Numbered from the stretch's first letter, positions 41,583-50,959 are shown. The stretch is DNA of 64,000 nt from Planotetraspora mira (GCF_016863275.1 NZ_BOOO01000036.1:158975-222974), one strand, 5' to 3'. The notes: generated by a model not told the origin, from the sequence alone. Numbers and translations: made by a program.

Positions 41583-42935
41583 ATGGTTCTGGAGGGTACG
41601 GCTCGCGCGTTGCTGCGGAGGCTGGCGGTCGAACAGGCGGAATCACGCATTCCGTCGATAGTGGCGGCGCTGGTCCGGGACGGCCAGGTCGCGTGGTTCG
41701 GCGGACGCGGACGGGTCGGCGGGGAGCAGCCCGGCGAGAACACGCAGTACCGCATCGGATCGATCACCAAGAGCATGGTCGCGGTCCTGATCATGCGGCT
41801 CCGCGAGGAGGGACAACTCGACCTGCTCGATCCCCTGGACAAGCACCTGCCGGGAACGCCGGTCGGCGACGTGACGATCGCCCAGTTGCTCTCCCACACG
41901 GCCGGGCTCACCGCCGAGTCGCCGGGAGAGTGGTGGGAACGCACCCCGGGAGTCCCCGCGGCCGAGCTCATCGGCTCGCTCGGATCGGAGTCGGCCAGGC
42001 ACCGGCCCGGCCGCCGCTACCACTACTCGAACGTCGGCTTCGCCCTGCTCGGCGAGATCGTCGCGCGCAGGCGCTCGGCCCCGTGGGAGGAGGTCCTGCG
42101 GGAGGAGGTCCTGGAACCGCTCGGCATGCGTGAGACCACTCCGCGTCCGCGGGCGCCGCACGCGACCGGTTTCGCCGTCCACCCCTGGGCCGACGTGCTG
42201 CTCCCCGAGCCGGAGAACGACCACGGGGCGATGGCGCCGGCCGGGCAGCTCTGGTCGACGGCGTCCGATCTCGCCCGCTGGGCGGCGTTCGTCGGCGGCG
42301 ACACCGGCGGCGTGCTGCGGCCGGAGACCGTCGCGGAGATGCGCGAGCCCGCCGCCGTCGAGGACGGAGACGTCTGGACGCGGGGGTACGGCCTCGGCCT
42401 CCAGCTGAGCCGGTACACCGGCCCGGCCGGTTCTCGCAGGCTCGCCGGGCACACCGGCTCCATGCCGGGCTTCCTGGCCACCGTCTGGGCGGACCCGGCG
42501 GACGGCACCGGCGTGCTGTTCCTGGCGAACACCACTTCGGGGATGCGCGCCTCCCTGCTCACCGATCTGCTCGACATCCTGACCCAGCACGAGCCGCCGT
42601 TGCCGGCCGAATGGTCACCGGCTCCCGCCGACGACGACCTCCTGGCGTTGACCGGGCCGTGGTACTGGGGTCCGACGGCATACGTCTGCCGGGTGCTGCC
42701 CGGGCGGGGGCTGTCGCTCACCCCGGTGAACGCCCAGGGCCGGGCGTCCCGTTTCGCCGCCCAGGCCGACGGCACGTGGCTCGGGCTCGACGGCTACTAC
42801 GCGGGCGAGACGCTCCAGGTCGTCAGGACCGTCGGCGGTGTGCACCTGGACCTCAACACGTTCGTCTTCACGCGGGAGCCGTACGACGCGGCCGTCCCGG
42901 TGCCGGGAGGTGTCGACCCCCAGGGCTGGCGCTGA
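41583..42935 (+). CDS. Beta-lactamase/penicillin-binding-fold serine hydrolase
   Basis: The 450-residue protein has the active SxxK motif (SITK, near residue 62-65), YxN (YSN in YHYSNVGFALLG) and a third motif near HTGSMPGF. A C-terminal lipocalin-like domain of about 100 residues follows (about 350-450). There is no signal peptide, so it is probably cytoplasmic and may be an esterase or peptidase acting on small substrates. ATG 41583 follows GGGAGGG. Confidence 0.88.
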   Translation: MVLEGTARALLRRLAVEQAESRIPSIVAALVRDGQVAWFGGRGRVGGEQPGENTQYRIGSITKSMVAVLIMRLREEGQLDLLDPLDKHLPGTPVGDVTIAQLLSHTAGLTAESPGEWWERTPGVPAAELIGSLGSESARHRPGRRYHYSNVGFALLGEIVARRRSAPWEEVLREEVLEPLGMRETTPRPRAPHATGFAVHPWADVLLPEPENDHGAMAPAGQLWSTASDLARWAAFVGGDTGGVLRPETVAEMREPAAVEDGDVWTRGYGLGLQLSRYTGPAGSRRLAGHTGSMPGFLATVWADPADGTGVLFLANTTSGMRASLLTDLLDILTQHEPPLPAEWSPAPADDDLLALTGPWYWGPTAYVCRVLPGRGLSLTPVNAQGRASRFAAQADGTWLGLDGYYAGETLQVVRTVGGVHLDLNTFVFTREPYDAAVPVPGGVDPQGWR

Positions 42936-42941
42936 CGGGCC

Positions 42942-43586
42942 TCAGCCGTCCAGGTAGCGCAGGATGGCGAGCACCCTGCGGCTGTAGCCGGGGTCGCGTG
43001 GCAGGTCGAACTTGTCCATGATGGCGTTGACGTGTTTTTCGACGGTGCTGAGCGACACGTGCAGGCGTTCGGCGATCGCCGCGTTGACGTAGCCCTGCGC
43101 GAGGTGCCTCAGCACCTCCGCCTCGCGCGGGCTCAGCCTGCTCAGCGGGTCGGCGTGGGTGGTGCGGGCGAGCAGTTGGCGGACGACCTCCGGGTCGAAG
43201 ACCGTCCCGCCCGCGCGCACCCGCGTGAGGGAGTCCAGGAAGTCGGCCACTTCGGAGACCCGGTCCTTGAGCAGGTAACCCAGGCCCCCGGTGGCGTCGG
43301 CCAGGAGCGTGGCCGCGTACGTCTTCTCCACGTACTGCGACAACACGAGCACGCCGACGTCCGGGTGGCGTTCGCGGATCTCCAGTGCCGCCCGCAACCC
43401 CTCGTCGGTGTGGGTCGGCGGCATGCGCACGTCTATGACTGCCACGTCGGGCCGGTGCAGTTCGACGGCGTCGAGAAGGGCCGGGGCATCGCCGACGGCG
43501 GCGACGACCTCGTGCCCGGCGTCGGTGAGCAGCCGGATCAGGCCCTCACGGAGCAGCACCGAGTCGTCGGCGAGGATCAACCGCAT
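42942..43586 (-). CDS. LuxR/NarL-type response regulator
   Basis: The 214-residue protein has a receiver domain (acidic ADD near the N-terminus, phospho-Asp in VAVIDVRMP, Lys in LLKDR) and a C-terminal LuxR HTH (LSPREAEVLRHLAQGYVNAAIAERL). It overlaps the kinase gene by 10 bases. It probably controls its own operon with the ABC transporter. Confidence 0.92.
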   Translation of the reverse strand: MRLILADDSVLLREGLIRLLTDAGHEVVAAVGDAPALLDAVELHRPDVAVIDVRMPPTHTDEGLRAALEIRERHPDVGVLVLSQYVEKTYAATLLADATGGLGYLLKDRVSEVADFLDSLTRVRAGGTVFDPEVVRQLLARTTHADPLSRLSPREAEVLRHLAQGYVNAAIAERLHVSLSTVEKHVNAIMDKFDLPRDPGYSRRVLAILRYLDG

Positions 43587-44743
43587 GGCGCGTCCTTCGG
43601 CAGTGTCGCTGCGATCTCGGTGGGGCCGCCTTCCGGACTGTCGACGGTGAGGACTCCGTCGAGCGCCAGGACGCGCCGGGCCAGCCCGGACAGCCCTCCG
43701 CCGGAGGGGTCGGCTCCGCCCCGGCCGTCGTCGGAGATCGCCACGGTCACCTTCTCCTCGTCCTCGGTCAGCACGACCAGGATGTCTCCCGCCCCCGCGT
43801 GCTTGATCGCGTTGGTGATCGCTTCCCTGGCGATGAAGTACAGGGCCGTCTCCACCTCGGACACGGGCCGCCCGGCCAGCCCGTAGTGGACGGTCACCGG
43901 CACGCTCGACCGTTCGGCGACGCCCGCGAGCGCCGCGCGCAGGCCCAGTTCGTCCAGTGCTGTCGGGTAGATCCGCCAGGCCACGCTCCGCAGCTCGTCG
44001 AGGAGCCCTCGCGACTCGGCGTAGGCCTGGGCGACCAGCTCGCCGGTTCTGGCCGGGTCGGCGCTGTGCCGGGCACGCCCGAGCAGCATGGCCAGGGCCA
44101 CCCCCCGTTGCTGGACGCCGTCATGCAGGTCACGCTCGATCCTGCGGCGCTCGTCGTCCACGGCCCGGACGATGCCCGAGCGGGTCGCGGTCAGCTCGGC
44201 GATGCGCCTGCGCATCAACTCCTGCCTGCCCGGTCCGAGCAGATGGTCGGCCAGCCGCCGTTCCGCGGCGGCCACGGCGACGGCCCCGAGCACGATCAGG
44301 ACCAGCAGCAAGGCGGCGGTGGTCAGCACGAGGATCGCACTGTTGGTGATCACCTTCACGCCGGGGAGGTTGACCGGCACGGCCTCGGGTTCGCCCCAGA
44401 GCAGGTCCCACGACCCGCCGAACAGGAGCAGGCCGCTGAGGAACAGACCGGCGGCGCATCCGTACCCCGCAAGCACCCCCAGAGCGGCGCGGGCGCCGAG
44501 GAAGCCGTATCCGCCGCCTGCCGAGATCGTGTCGTGGTCCAGCCACGTGGACAGCCGAGCCCGTTCGAGTGCCAGCAGCCGGGCCAGGCCCCGGTCGGCG
44601 GCGGGCCGCGTGGCCGGGATCAGGGAAGCCGGCCAGGCCACGCACAGGAAGAGCAGCTCGACGACCCCCAGGGCCATGCCCGCGATCACTCCGACCAGGG
44701 TGCGCGCGACGCGGGTGCCTGACACGGTCCGAAGTCTAGGCAT
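43577..44743 (-). CDS. Sensor histidine kinase (HisKA_3 type)
   Basis: The 388-residue kinase has four hydrophobic helices in two groups (about 17-40 and 90-175), a HisKA_3 dimer domain with the phospho-His in IERDLHDGVQQRGVAL, and a HATPase domain (EAITNAIKHAGAG, ISDDGRGGADPSGGGLSGL). A large sensor-loop separates the helices. It overlaps the permease gene by 8 bases at 44736-44743 and the regulator gene downstream. Confidence 0.9.
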   Translation of the reverse strand: MPRLRTVSGTRVARTLVGVIAGMALGVVELLFLCVAWPASLIPATRPAADRGLARLLALERARLSTWLDHDTISAGGGYGFLGARAALGVLAGYGCAAGLFLSGLLLFGGSWDLLWGEPEAVPVNLPGVKVITNSAILVLTTAALLLVLIVLGAVAVAAAERRLADHLLGPGRQELMRRRIAELTATRSGIVRAVDDERRRIERDLHDGVQQRGVALAMLLGRARHSADPARTGELVAQAYAESRGLLDELRSVAWRIYPTALDELGLRAALAGVAERSSVPVTVHYGLAGRPVSEVETALYFIAREAITNAIKHAGAGDILVVLTEDEEKVTVAISDDGRGGADPSGGGLSGLARRVLALDGVLTVDSPEGGPTEIAATLPKDAPCG

Positions 44744-45522
44744 CACGCCGGCGCAGCACGGCATAGCCGGCCGCCACGGCCGCCGCCGTCCACGCCAGGA
44801 GCCAGGCCAGTCCTTCTCCCGCCGAGTAGGGGATCAGGCCGGCGGTCAGGTCGTCGGTGCCGCCCATAAAGGCCAGACCGGCGAACAACGGCATGCGCAG
44901 GGACACCTCCACGCCGACCTGGCTCCCCGTCATCAGCAACATCAGCGGCAGCCCCATCAGCACCATGAACACCACGGTCAGGGTGCCCGCCGCGCTGCGC
45001 ACCGCGGTGCCCACGCCGAGCGTGGTCACCGACACCAGGGCGAGGAAGACCCCCACCCTCAGCAGGTCGACCGCCACCTCTGCGGGCGGCAGTGTCACGT
45101 AGCCGCCGAACAGGTCGGTGGACAGCGCCGCGTAGACGACCGCTGCGGCCACTCCCCCGGACAGCACTCCGGCGGCGAACATCACGGGCGCCACCACGAG
45201 CGCCTTCGCGGCGATCACCCGGCCGCGGATCGGTGTGGCCTGCAACGTGCTCCGGATGCCGCCCGACGCGTATTCCGAGGTGATCACCAGCATGGCCAGG
45301 GCCACCAGTGTGAACTGGACGAACAAGGTGGCCGTGATCACCGGGGGTCTGCGCGCCTCTGCCGTGCAGCATGTCTGTGGCCGTGGATCCGCCGAGCGTC
45401 AGGGCGCTCACCACCATGAGCACCGCTGCGCCGGCCAGGCACCACCAGGTGGAGCGGACCGACCACAACTTCGACCATTCGGCGCCCACTGCCTGGCCCA
45501 ACTCTCCGGTCCGCATGTTCAC
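44736..45522 (-). pseudogene. ABC permease gene with a frameshift
   Basis: The N-terminal reading frame from 45522 (or ATG 45516; GELGQAVGAEWSKLWSVRST, first helix AGAAVLMVVSALTLGG) continues into non-membrane sequence after 45345, while the rest of a normal permease (FVQFTLVALAMLVITSEYAS, five more hydrophobic segments) is in another frame and ends at 44736. The switch lies at a run of five G on the plus strand (45343-45347); removing one base would restore one protein of about 260 residues. It may be a true mutation, a sequencing error or, less likely, programmed slippage. Confidence 0.75.
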
Positions 45523-46433
45523 ACGCCCGCCTTCCGCGCGCCGTACTCCACGCTGCTCGCGGTCAGCTCCTGGTAGGCCTGCTCCAGCGAGGCCTCGCGG
45601 GTCCGAAGCTCGTGCAGCCGGATGCCCGCCTCGTACGCCAGGTCACCGATGTGCTCGATCGCGGCGCCGGTGGCGACGATCTCGTTCTCGCCGGGCCGTT
45701 CCACCCTCATCCCGGCGGCGCTCAGCCGTACGGACAGGTCGCCCGCGTGCGGGGTGCGCACGACCACGGCGGTCAGGGAACTGCGCGCGATGACCTCTGT
45801 CAGCGGCGCGTCCATGATGAGCCGTCCTCTGCCGATCACGACCAGGTGGTCGGCGGTGAGCTGCATCTCGCTCATCAGGTGGCTGGAGACGAACACCGTG
45901 CGGCCCTCGTCGGCCAGTGATCGCATCAGGTGGCGCACCCAGCGCACGCCGTCGGGGTCGAGGCCGTTGACGGGTTCGTCGAACATCAGCACCTCGGGGT
46001 CGCCCAGCAGCGCGGCCGCGATGCCGAGCCGCTGGCTCATGCCCAGCGACAGCGCACCGGCCCGCTTGCGCGCCGCATCCGTCAGCCCGACCGTCTCCAG
46101 GACCTCCGCCACGCGGCGGCGCGCGATGCCGTTGCCGCGTGCCAGCGCCACCAGATGCGCGTGCCCGCTGCGCCCGGGATGCAGCGCACGGGCGTCCAGG
46201 AGCGCGCCGACCGTCCGCAGCGGGTTCCTGATCCGGTGGTACGGCACGCCGTTGATCAGTGCCGTGCCCGCGGTGGGGCGGTCGAGCCCGAGGATCAGGC
46301 GCATCGTCGTCGATTTGCCCGCGCCGTTCGGCCCGAGGAATCCGGTGACGGTGCCAGGCCGGACCTCCAGCGACAGGTCGTCGACGACCGTCCGGTCACC
46401 GTAGCGTTTGCACAATCCGTTGAGAGTGATCAT
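45519..46433 (-). CDS. ABC transporter ATP-binding protein
   Basis: The 304-residue protein has Walker A GPNGAGKS, signature LSLGMSQRLG (LSLGM instead of LSGGQ), Walker B VLMFDEPVNG and H-loop VSSHLMSEMQ, followed by a C-terminal extension. It overlaps the permease gene by GTGA and starts a four-gene operon (ATPase, permease, kinase, response regulator). Such modules often sense and expel cell-envelope-active compounds. Confidence 0.92.
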   Translation of the reverse strand: MITLNGLCKRYGDRTVVDDLSLEVRPGTVTGFLGPNGAGKSTTMRLILGLDRPTAGTALINGVPYHRIRNPLRTVGALLDARALHPGRSGHAHLVALARGNGIARRRVAEVLETVGLTDAARKRAGALSLGMSQRLGIAAALLGDPEVLMFDEPVNGLDPDGVRWVRHLMRSLADEGRTVFVSSHLMSEMQLTADHLVVIGRGRLIMDAPLTEVIARSSLTAVVVRTPHAGDLSVRLSAAGMRVERPGENEIVATGAAIEHIGDLAYEAGIRLHELRTREASLEQAYQELTASSVEYGARKAGV

Positions 46434-46463
46434 GTCGGTCGACGCTAGGCAGCCGGTGGTGTG

Positions 46464-46477
46464 GCCACCATGGTGGC
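46464..46477. promoter_or_regulatory. 14-bp perfect palindrome upstream of the ABC/two-component operon
   Basis: GCCACCATGGTGGC lies 31-44 bases before the ATG at 46433. A likely binding site of the operon's own response regulator or another factor. Confidence 0.5.
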
Positions 46478-46648
46478 GAACCTCCCACTTCGATGGCGGA
46501 AAACCGTAAACCCCGCTGACCTGCAGGGGGTCGCGCGGCTTCTTTACCCCGTTCCTGTTTCCCCGCAGCAGTAGGCGGAGGATCCGTCACGCCCGATCAT
46601 CCGAGTGTTTACCGAAACGCTGACAGGTAAAATCTGACTTGTCCTTAC

Positions 46649-46677
46649 TTGACCGGTATGGATGCGTCTATTACCTT
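46649..46677 (+). promoter_or_regulatory. Putative promoter of the riboswitch/CHAP gene
   Basis: TTGACC (46649-46654), a 17-base spacer and TACCTT (46672-46677) fit a vegetative actinobacterial promoter about 80 bases before the riboswitch. Confidence 0.5.
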
Positions 46678-46756
46678 TTAGGTAACTCAGGGCATACCTG
46701 TCCGTTTCAATCAAAGGCAGATGTGCCCTCTCGGATGGCGGTTCCTTCCGTCAAGA

Positions 46757-46893
46757 AGGACCGTCCACCGCTGAGTCCGCGCCAGCGCGGAGCCGGGGAC
46801 CCACCTCTCCTGGGGTGAATCGGCACACATCGTGCCGTAGGGCGCCTTCCAGCCCGAACCCGTCAGCTAACCCGGTAGGCGGCCTGGAAGCAA
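46757..46893 (+). ncRNA. c-di-AMP riboswitch (ydaO/yuaA class)
   Basis: The leader contains conserved pieces of the ydaO/yuaA element as found in actinobacteria: GCGCGGAGCCGGGGACCC near 46786-46802, GGGGTGAATCGGC near 46812, and AACCCGTCAGCTAACCCGG (46857-46875) followed by TAGGCGGCCTGGAAG. The CTTCCAG/CTGGAAG pair (46846-46852 with 46884-46890) forms a stem. c-di-AMP binding should lower expression of the downstream cell-wall hydrolase. The rest of the gene-free stretch 46434-46756 holds the palindrome and promoter listed separately. Confidence 0.85.
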
Positions 46894-46909
46894 GGGAGTA
46901 GACCCCAGC

Positions 46910-47584
46910 ATGCGAGCCCTGAAGACCTGCATCAACGCTGCCCTGATAACCGGCGCTCTCGCTACGGCGGTGGCCGCCGGACCGGTGGCGGCAGCGGCTC
47001 ACGCCCAGAGCTCCGACCACATCGTGGCCGGCAGCGACAACACGACGCCCCTGGCCAAGGAGGCGGCGGGGCTGCCCAAGGTCAGCCCGTCTCAACTGCT
47101 GAAGCTGGCCGAGAGCCAGGTCGGCGTGCGGGAGAACTCTCTCGGCGGCGGCACCAAGTTCCAGGCCTGGTACATGTCCTCGCCGCGCGCCAGGGAGACC
47201 GTGGCCCGCGACGGCGGGAGCACGGCCGACTACGCCAACGCCGCCTGGTGCGACATGTTCGTCTCCTGGGTGGGCAACCAGCTCGGCATCCGTCCCGTCC
47301 TGGGATGGGACGCCTACACCGTCGCGCACGCCCGCTGGTTCGCGCAGAACCACCGATGGGGCACCACCCCCAAGCCGGGCGCCGTGGTGTTCTTCAGCTG
47401 GAGCGGCAGCAAGAGCATCGACGCCATCGACCACGTGGGCTTCGTCATCAAGGACAACGGTGACGGCACCATCAAGACGGTCGAGGGCAACACCGGCAAC
47501 GGCGTGGTGGAGATCCGCACCCGGCCCACCTCGTCCGTGACCGGATACGGCTACCCGTACTACACGGCGAGCGACAGCGCCTGA
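46910..47584 (+). CDS. Secreted CHAP-domain cell-wall hydrolase
   Basis: The 224-residue precursor has a signal peptide (about 1-32, ending AAAHAQ), a short helical part (PSQLLKLAESQVGVREN) and a CHAP domain (about 75-220) with the catalytic Cys in AAWCDMFVSWVG and His in DHVGFVIKD, then VEGN. It should cleave peptidoglycan peptides or the glycan-peptide amide. Expression is under the c-di-AMP riboswitch, and a strong terminator follows. Confidence 0.92.
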   Translation: MRALKTCINAALITGALATAVAAGPVAAAAHAQSSDHIVAGSDNTTPLAKEAAGLPKVSPSQLLKLAESQVGVRENSLGGGTKFQAWYMSSPRARETVARDGGSTADYANAAWCDMFVSWVGNQLGIRPVLGWDAYTVAHARWFAQNHRWGTTPKPGAVVFFSWSGSKSIDAIDHVGFVIKDNGDGTIKTVEGNTGNGVVEIRTRPTSSVTGYGYPYYTASDSA

Positions 47585-47594
47585 TCAGAGCTCG

Positions 47595-47637
47595 AACGAC
47601 AGCGCGCCCGGAACGTCTCCGGGCGCGCTGTCGTTTT
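47595..47637 (+). terminator. Strong rho-independent terminator
   Basis: Perfect 18-bp stem (47595-47612 with 47618-47635), 5-base loop and a TTTT tract, 11 bases after the CHAP gene stop. Confidence 0.95.
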
Positions 47638-47706
47638 ATGATCTTCTGGGCCGGACGGCAAGTTTCGAAGTTGATTTATATAAGCCGCAGCTGAGACGCT
47701 GCGTGC

Positions 47707-48084
47707 ATGCACGCGTTCGACGTTCTCGGAGACCCGGTCAGGCGCCGGATCCTGGAACTGCTCGCCGACGGCGAGCGCTCGGCCGGTGAGATCGGCACGA
47801 TCGTCCAAGGCGAGTTCGGAATCTCCCAGCCGGGGGTGTCGCAACACCTGCGGGTGTTGCGGGAGAGCGGCTTCGCCACCGTGCGGGCCGCCGGCACACG
47901 ACGCCTCTACGCCGTCGACCCCGCGCCCTTGCGCGAGGTCGACATCTGGCTGGAGCACTTCCGCCGGTTCTGGACCCAGCGCCTCGACGCGCTCGGCACC
48001 GAGGTCGCCCGAGGCCGGAGGGCCCGCCGTACGGCAGGCGAGGCGGACCCCCTCCCGGATGGGACACCCGGCTCGGACGGCTAG
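47707..48084 (+). CDS. ArsR family regulator
   Basis: The 125-residue winged-helix protein (VLGDPVRRRILELLADGE, ISQPGVSQHLRVLRESGF) is again of the SRPBCC-linked ArsR subtype and ends in the region REVDIWLEHFRRFW. It is convergent with, and overlaps by 4 bases, the SRPBCC gene at 48081-48836, which may be its functional partner although on the other strand. Confidence 0.9.
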   Translation: MHAFDVLGDPVRRRILELLADGERSAGEIGTIVQGEFGISQPGVSQHLRVLRESGFATVRAAGTRRLYAVDPAPLREVDIWLEHFRRFWTQRLDALGTEVARGRRARRTAGEADPLPDGTPGSDG

Positions 48085-48836
48085 GCGAACAGCCCGTCCA
48101 GCCAGGACCGCCAGGTCTGCTCGACCTGATCAGGGTCCGCGTCCGCCGAGTAGATGTGATGCCCGAGGACCACGACGTCGCCGCGCTGCGGCCCGGAGTG
48201 GACGAAGCGGTAGAGCCCGTCGGGGGTGCGCACGCCGATGAAGGTGGGCAGGCCGGCGTAGTCGACGACCCCTTCGACGGGAGGGGCGCCCTCGATCTCC
48301 AGGTGCACGCGGTCGCCCACGGCGATCTCTCCGGCCAGGCCGAGCTCCGACTTGATCAGAGCCCACGCCCTGTCGCGATCGGCCGCCTGCGGCTTGACGA
48401 CCGTGACCACGGCTCCATGCCGGCCGGGGAAGTGCGCGAGGTACTGGTCCAGGCTGTGCAGGTAGATGTTCCAGCCCTCGTTCAGCGCGTCGTACTCGGT
48501 CTCCCAGTCGCCGCTCAGCACTCCGCTCTGCACCATCCGGAGCACGGTGCTGCCGCCTGCTCGCCCCTCGATGAGGTACTCGAAGGCCATGAAGGCCCCG
48601 TCGGCCCCGGCTGAACTCTGGTGCGCGAGCCGTTTGCGCGGTTCCCACGCGGTCACCCTGGACTCGTCGGTGTGCCCGGCCACGGTCATCCGGATCGTGC
48701 CGCCGACACCCGGCTCGATCTCGTTGCGGCCCATGAACCACGCGTCGACCCCCGGGCCGGTGGAGATGGCCTCCCACACCTGTTCGGGTGTCGCGTCCAG
48801 CTCGACTTCCTTGCGCAGTTCGAACTCGTGGGCCAT
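48081..48836 (-). CDS. Two-part SRPBCC (AHSA1-like) protein
   Basis: The 251-residue protein has an N-terminal AHSA1/START-like domain (ELDATPEQVWEAISTGPGVDAWFMG; YDALNEGWNIYLHSLDQYLAHF) and an extra C-terminal domain of about 90 residues (from VGDRVHLEIEG; ending YSADADPDQVEQTWRSWLDG). It probably binds a hydrophobic ligand. Function otherwise unknown. Confidence 0.88.
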   Translation of the reverse strand: MAHEFELRKEVELDATPEQVWEAISTGPGVDAWFMGRNEIEPGVGGTIRMTVAGHTDESRVTAWEPRKRLAHQSSAGADGAFMAFEYLIEGRAGGSTVLRMVQSGVLSGDWETEYDALNEGWNIYLHSLDQYLAHFPGRHGAVVTVVKPQAADRDRAWALIKSELGLAGEIAVGDRVHLEIEGAPPVEGVVDYAGLPTFIGVRTPDGLYRFVHSGPQRGDVVVLGHHIYSADADPDQVEQTWRSWLDGLFA

Positions 48837-48985
48837 CGGGGCTCCCCCTCTTCGTCATGGTCGACCGGCGGCCCGGGCCGCGGCCATTCTCGAACGTGTC
48901 GAAGCCTGCCACCGAACATTTTTATTGTCAAGGTGATGAAAAATGTCGGGCTGCCCTCCTCCGGAGGCTCCTGATCTTTCGGGGC

Positions 48986-50002
48986 TCACCGTCTGTCCGG
49001 GGAGGCGGCGAGGAGGGACACGGCGGCGAAGGTGCGGGCGTACAACACAGAACGGCCGGCCCGGTGGGCGCTGACCAGGCCCGCGTCGCGCAGCGCCGTG
49101 AGGTACTGGGACACCCCTGCCGGGGACAGGCCGGTGCGCCGGGCGAGTTCGGCGGTGGAGGCCGGGGTGTCCAGTTCGGCCAGCAGCTGGGTCCGCGAGC
49201 GGCCGAGGACGGCGGCGAGGGCGTCGAGCCCGGTGGTCGGCTGGGGTTCCCAGAGCGAGCCGATGCCGCGTGCCGGGTAGGCGAGTTGCGGCGGGTCCGG
49301 TGGCGTGACCCGGGTGAGCAGTCCCGGCCCGGTGAAGGCCGAGGGAATGAGCAGCAGTCCGGGGCCGGCCGTCTCGCGGGACAGGGCCCGCTGCCGGCGG
49401 ATCAGCCGCAGTGTGTCGTCATCCCAGCTCACCGAGGCGTGCAGCTCGTTGAAGAGGTGGGCCGCGCCGTGCTCGGCGACCTGTCTGGCCCGGTGGAAGA
49501 CGTCGGCGTCGAGCACGGTCCGGATCCGCGCCCAATAGGGGGCGAGCGCCAGCTCCCAATAGGTCTCGATCTCTTCCGCGACTCGCGCCATGCGGTCCTG
49601 CGGCTCGGCGTAGAGGGTCCGCAGCCGGGGGCCCAGATCTCCCCCGTGGCGTGACAGGCGATCGAGGTCGTTGCGTACCTGGCCGCCGGGAGCGGCCAGG
49701 AGGCGGGTCAACTCCGCCGCCAGGGTGGGGGCCGGTCCGGTGGGAGCCGGGTTGAGGAAGTCGGGAACATAACCCGAGAGCGGGATCAGCTCGGCGAGCC
49801 ACCCCCGGAACAGCCCAGCGGCCGCCACCCGTGGCCGGACCTGCTCGATCCAGGGGCGGTGCACGGCATGCGCCGCGCCGGAGCTCAGCAGCTTGAAGCT
49901 GGTCCCGACCTCCCACATCGGCGAGACGGCGAACCGCATCTGCGCCAGGTCGCTCGCCGAGAACGCCAGCTCCGCCAGCTCGGCCACCTCCACGATTAAC
50001 AC
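48986..50002 (-). CDS. DUF5937/ArsR-type transcriptional regulator
   Basis: The protein of about 338 residues has a DUF5937-like N-terminal and middle part (FSASDLAQMRFAVSPMWEVGTS) and a C-terminal ArsR winged helix (about 270-325: STAELARRTGLSPAGVSQYL). This architecture is common in Streptomyces-type genomes. GTG 50002 or GTG 49993 is the start. Divergent from the aldo/keto reductase gene, its likely target. Confidence 0.88.
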   Translation of the reverse strand: MLIVEVAELAELAFSASDLAQMRFAVSPMWEVGTSFKLLSSGAAHAVHRPWIEQVRPRVAAAGLFRGWLAELIPLSGYVPDFLNPAPTGPAPTLAAELTRLLAAPGGQVRNDLDRLSRHGGDLGPRLRTLYAEPQDRMARVAEEIETYWELALAPYWARIRTVLDADVFHRARQVAEHGAAHLFNELHASVSWDDDTLRLIRRQRALSRETAGPGLLLIPSAFTGPGLLTRVTPPDPPQLAYPARGIGSLWEPQPTTGLDALAAVLGRSRTQLLAELDTPASTAELARRTGLSPAGVSQYLTALRDAGLVSAHRAGRSVLYARTFAAVSLLAASPDRR

Positions 50003-50050
50003 ATGTCTGAATCAATGGCGGCCACCCTACCGTGTAGGGATCATTCCGGC

Positions 50051-50959
50051 ATGACCTCACAGACCATCACCGCGGCGGCATCGGGCACCTGGAAGCTCGG
50101 CGACATGGAGATCAACCGGATCGGCTTCGGCGCGATGCGTCTGCCGCAGACCGGCGAAGCGCTCGTCGCCGGCGCCACACCCCGCGACCGCGACCAGGCC
50201 ATCAGCGTGCTGCGCCGAGCGGTCGAACTCGGGGTGAACCACATCGACACCGCCGCGTTCTACTTCTCTGCGCTGCGGTCGGCCAACGAGCTGATCAACC
50301 GGGCGCTCGCCCCCTACCCCGACGACCTCGTCATCGCCACCAAAGTCGGGCCCGGCCGCGACCTCTCCGGTGAGTGGCTGCCCCACGCCGGTCCCGAGCG
50401 ACTGCGCGGTCAGGTCGAGGAGAACCTGCGCCAGCTCGGCCGTGACCACCTCGACGTGGTCAACCTGCGCATCGTCGGAACCGGCTCGATCGCCGAGCGT
50501 TTCGGCGCGCTGGCCGAACTGCGCGACGCCGGGCTCATCCGCCATCTCGGCATCTCCAACGTCACCCCCGGACATCTCGCCGAGGCCCAGTCCATCGCCC
50601 CGGTGGCATGCGTGCAGAACATGTACGGCATCGGGGTGCGGCCCGACCAGGACGAGTTCGTACGCGCCTGCGGTGAACAGGGAATCGCGTTCGTCCCGTT
50701 CTACGCGATCGCCGGCGCCGGGCGTACGGCGGGCACCACCGGCGCCGGCGACGAGGAGGTCCTGGCCGTCGCGCGGGCCCACGGGGTGAGCACGGCGCAG
50801 GTCCGACTGGCGTGGACGCTGCACCGCGGGCCGCACGTGCTGGCCATTCCCGGCACCGGCGACCCGGACCACCTGGCCGCCAACGTGGCCGCCGGCGCGT
50901 TGCGTCTGTCCGAGGACGAGCTGGCCCTCCTGGACTCCCTCCATCGGCGCCCTCGCTGA
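50051..50959 (+). CDS. Aldo/keto reductase
   Basis: The 302-residue protein has the AKR barrel with the Asp motif [10 protein letters not shown] (usual Tyr region slightly altered: AFYF), the Lys in IATKVG and the NADPH-binding end [19 protein letters not shown]. It should reduce aldehydes or ketones with NADPH. Divergent from the DUF5937 regulator. Confidence 0.92.
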   Translation: MTSQTITAAASGTWKLGDMEINRIGFGAMRLPQTGEALVAGATPRDRDQAISVLRRAVELGVNHIDTAAFYFSALRSANELINRALAPYPDDLVIATKVGPGRDLSGEWLPHAGPERLRGQVEENLRQLGRDHLDVVNLRIVGTGSIAERFGALAELRDAGLIRHLGISNVTPGHLAEAQSIAPVACVQNMYGIGVRPDQDEFVRACGEQGIAFVPFYAIAGAGRTAGTTGAGDEEVLAVARAHGVSTAQVRLAWTLHRGPHVLAIPGTGDPDHLAANVAAGALRLSEDELALLDSLHRRPR

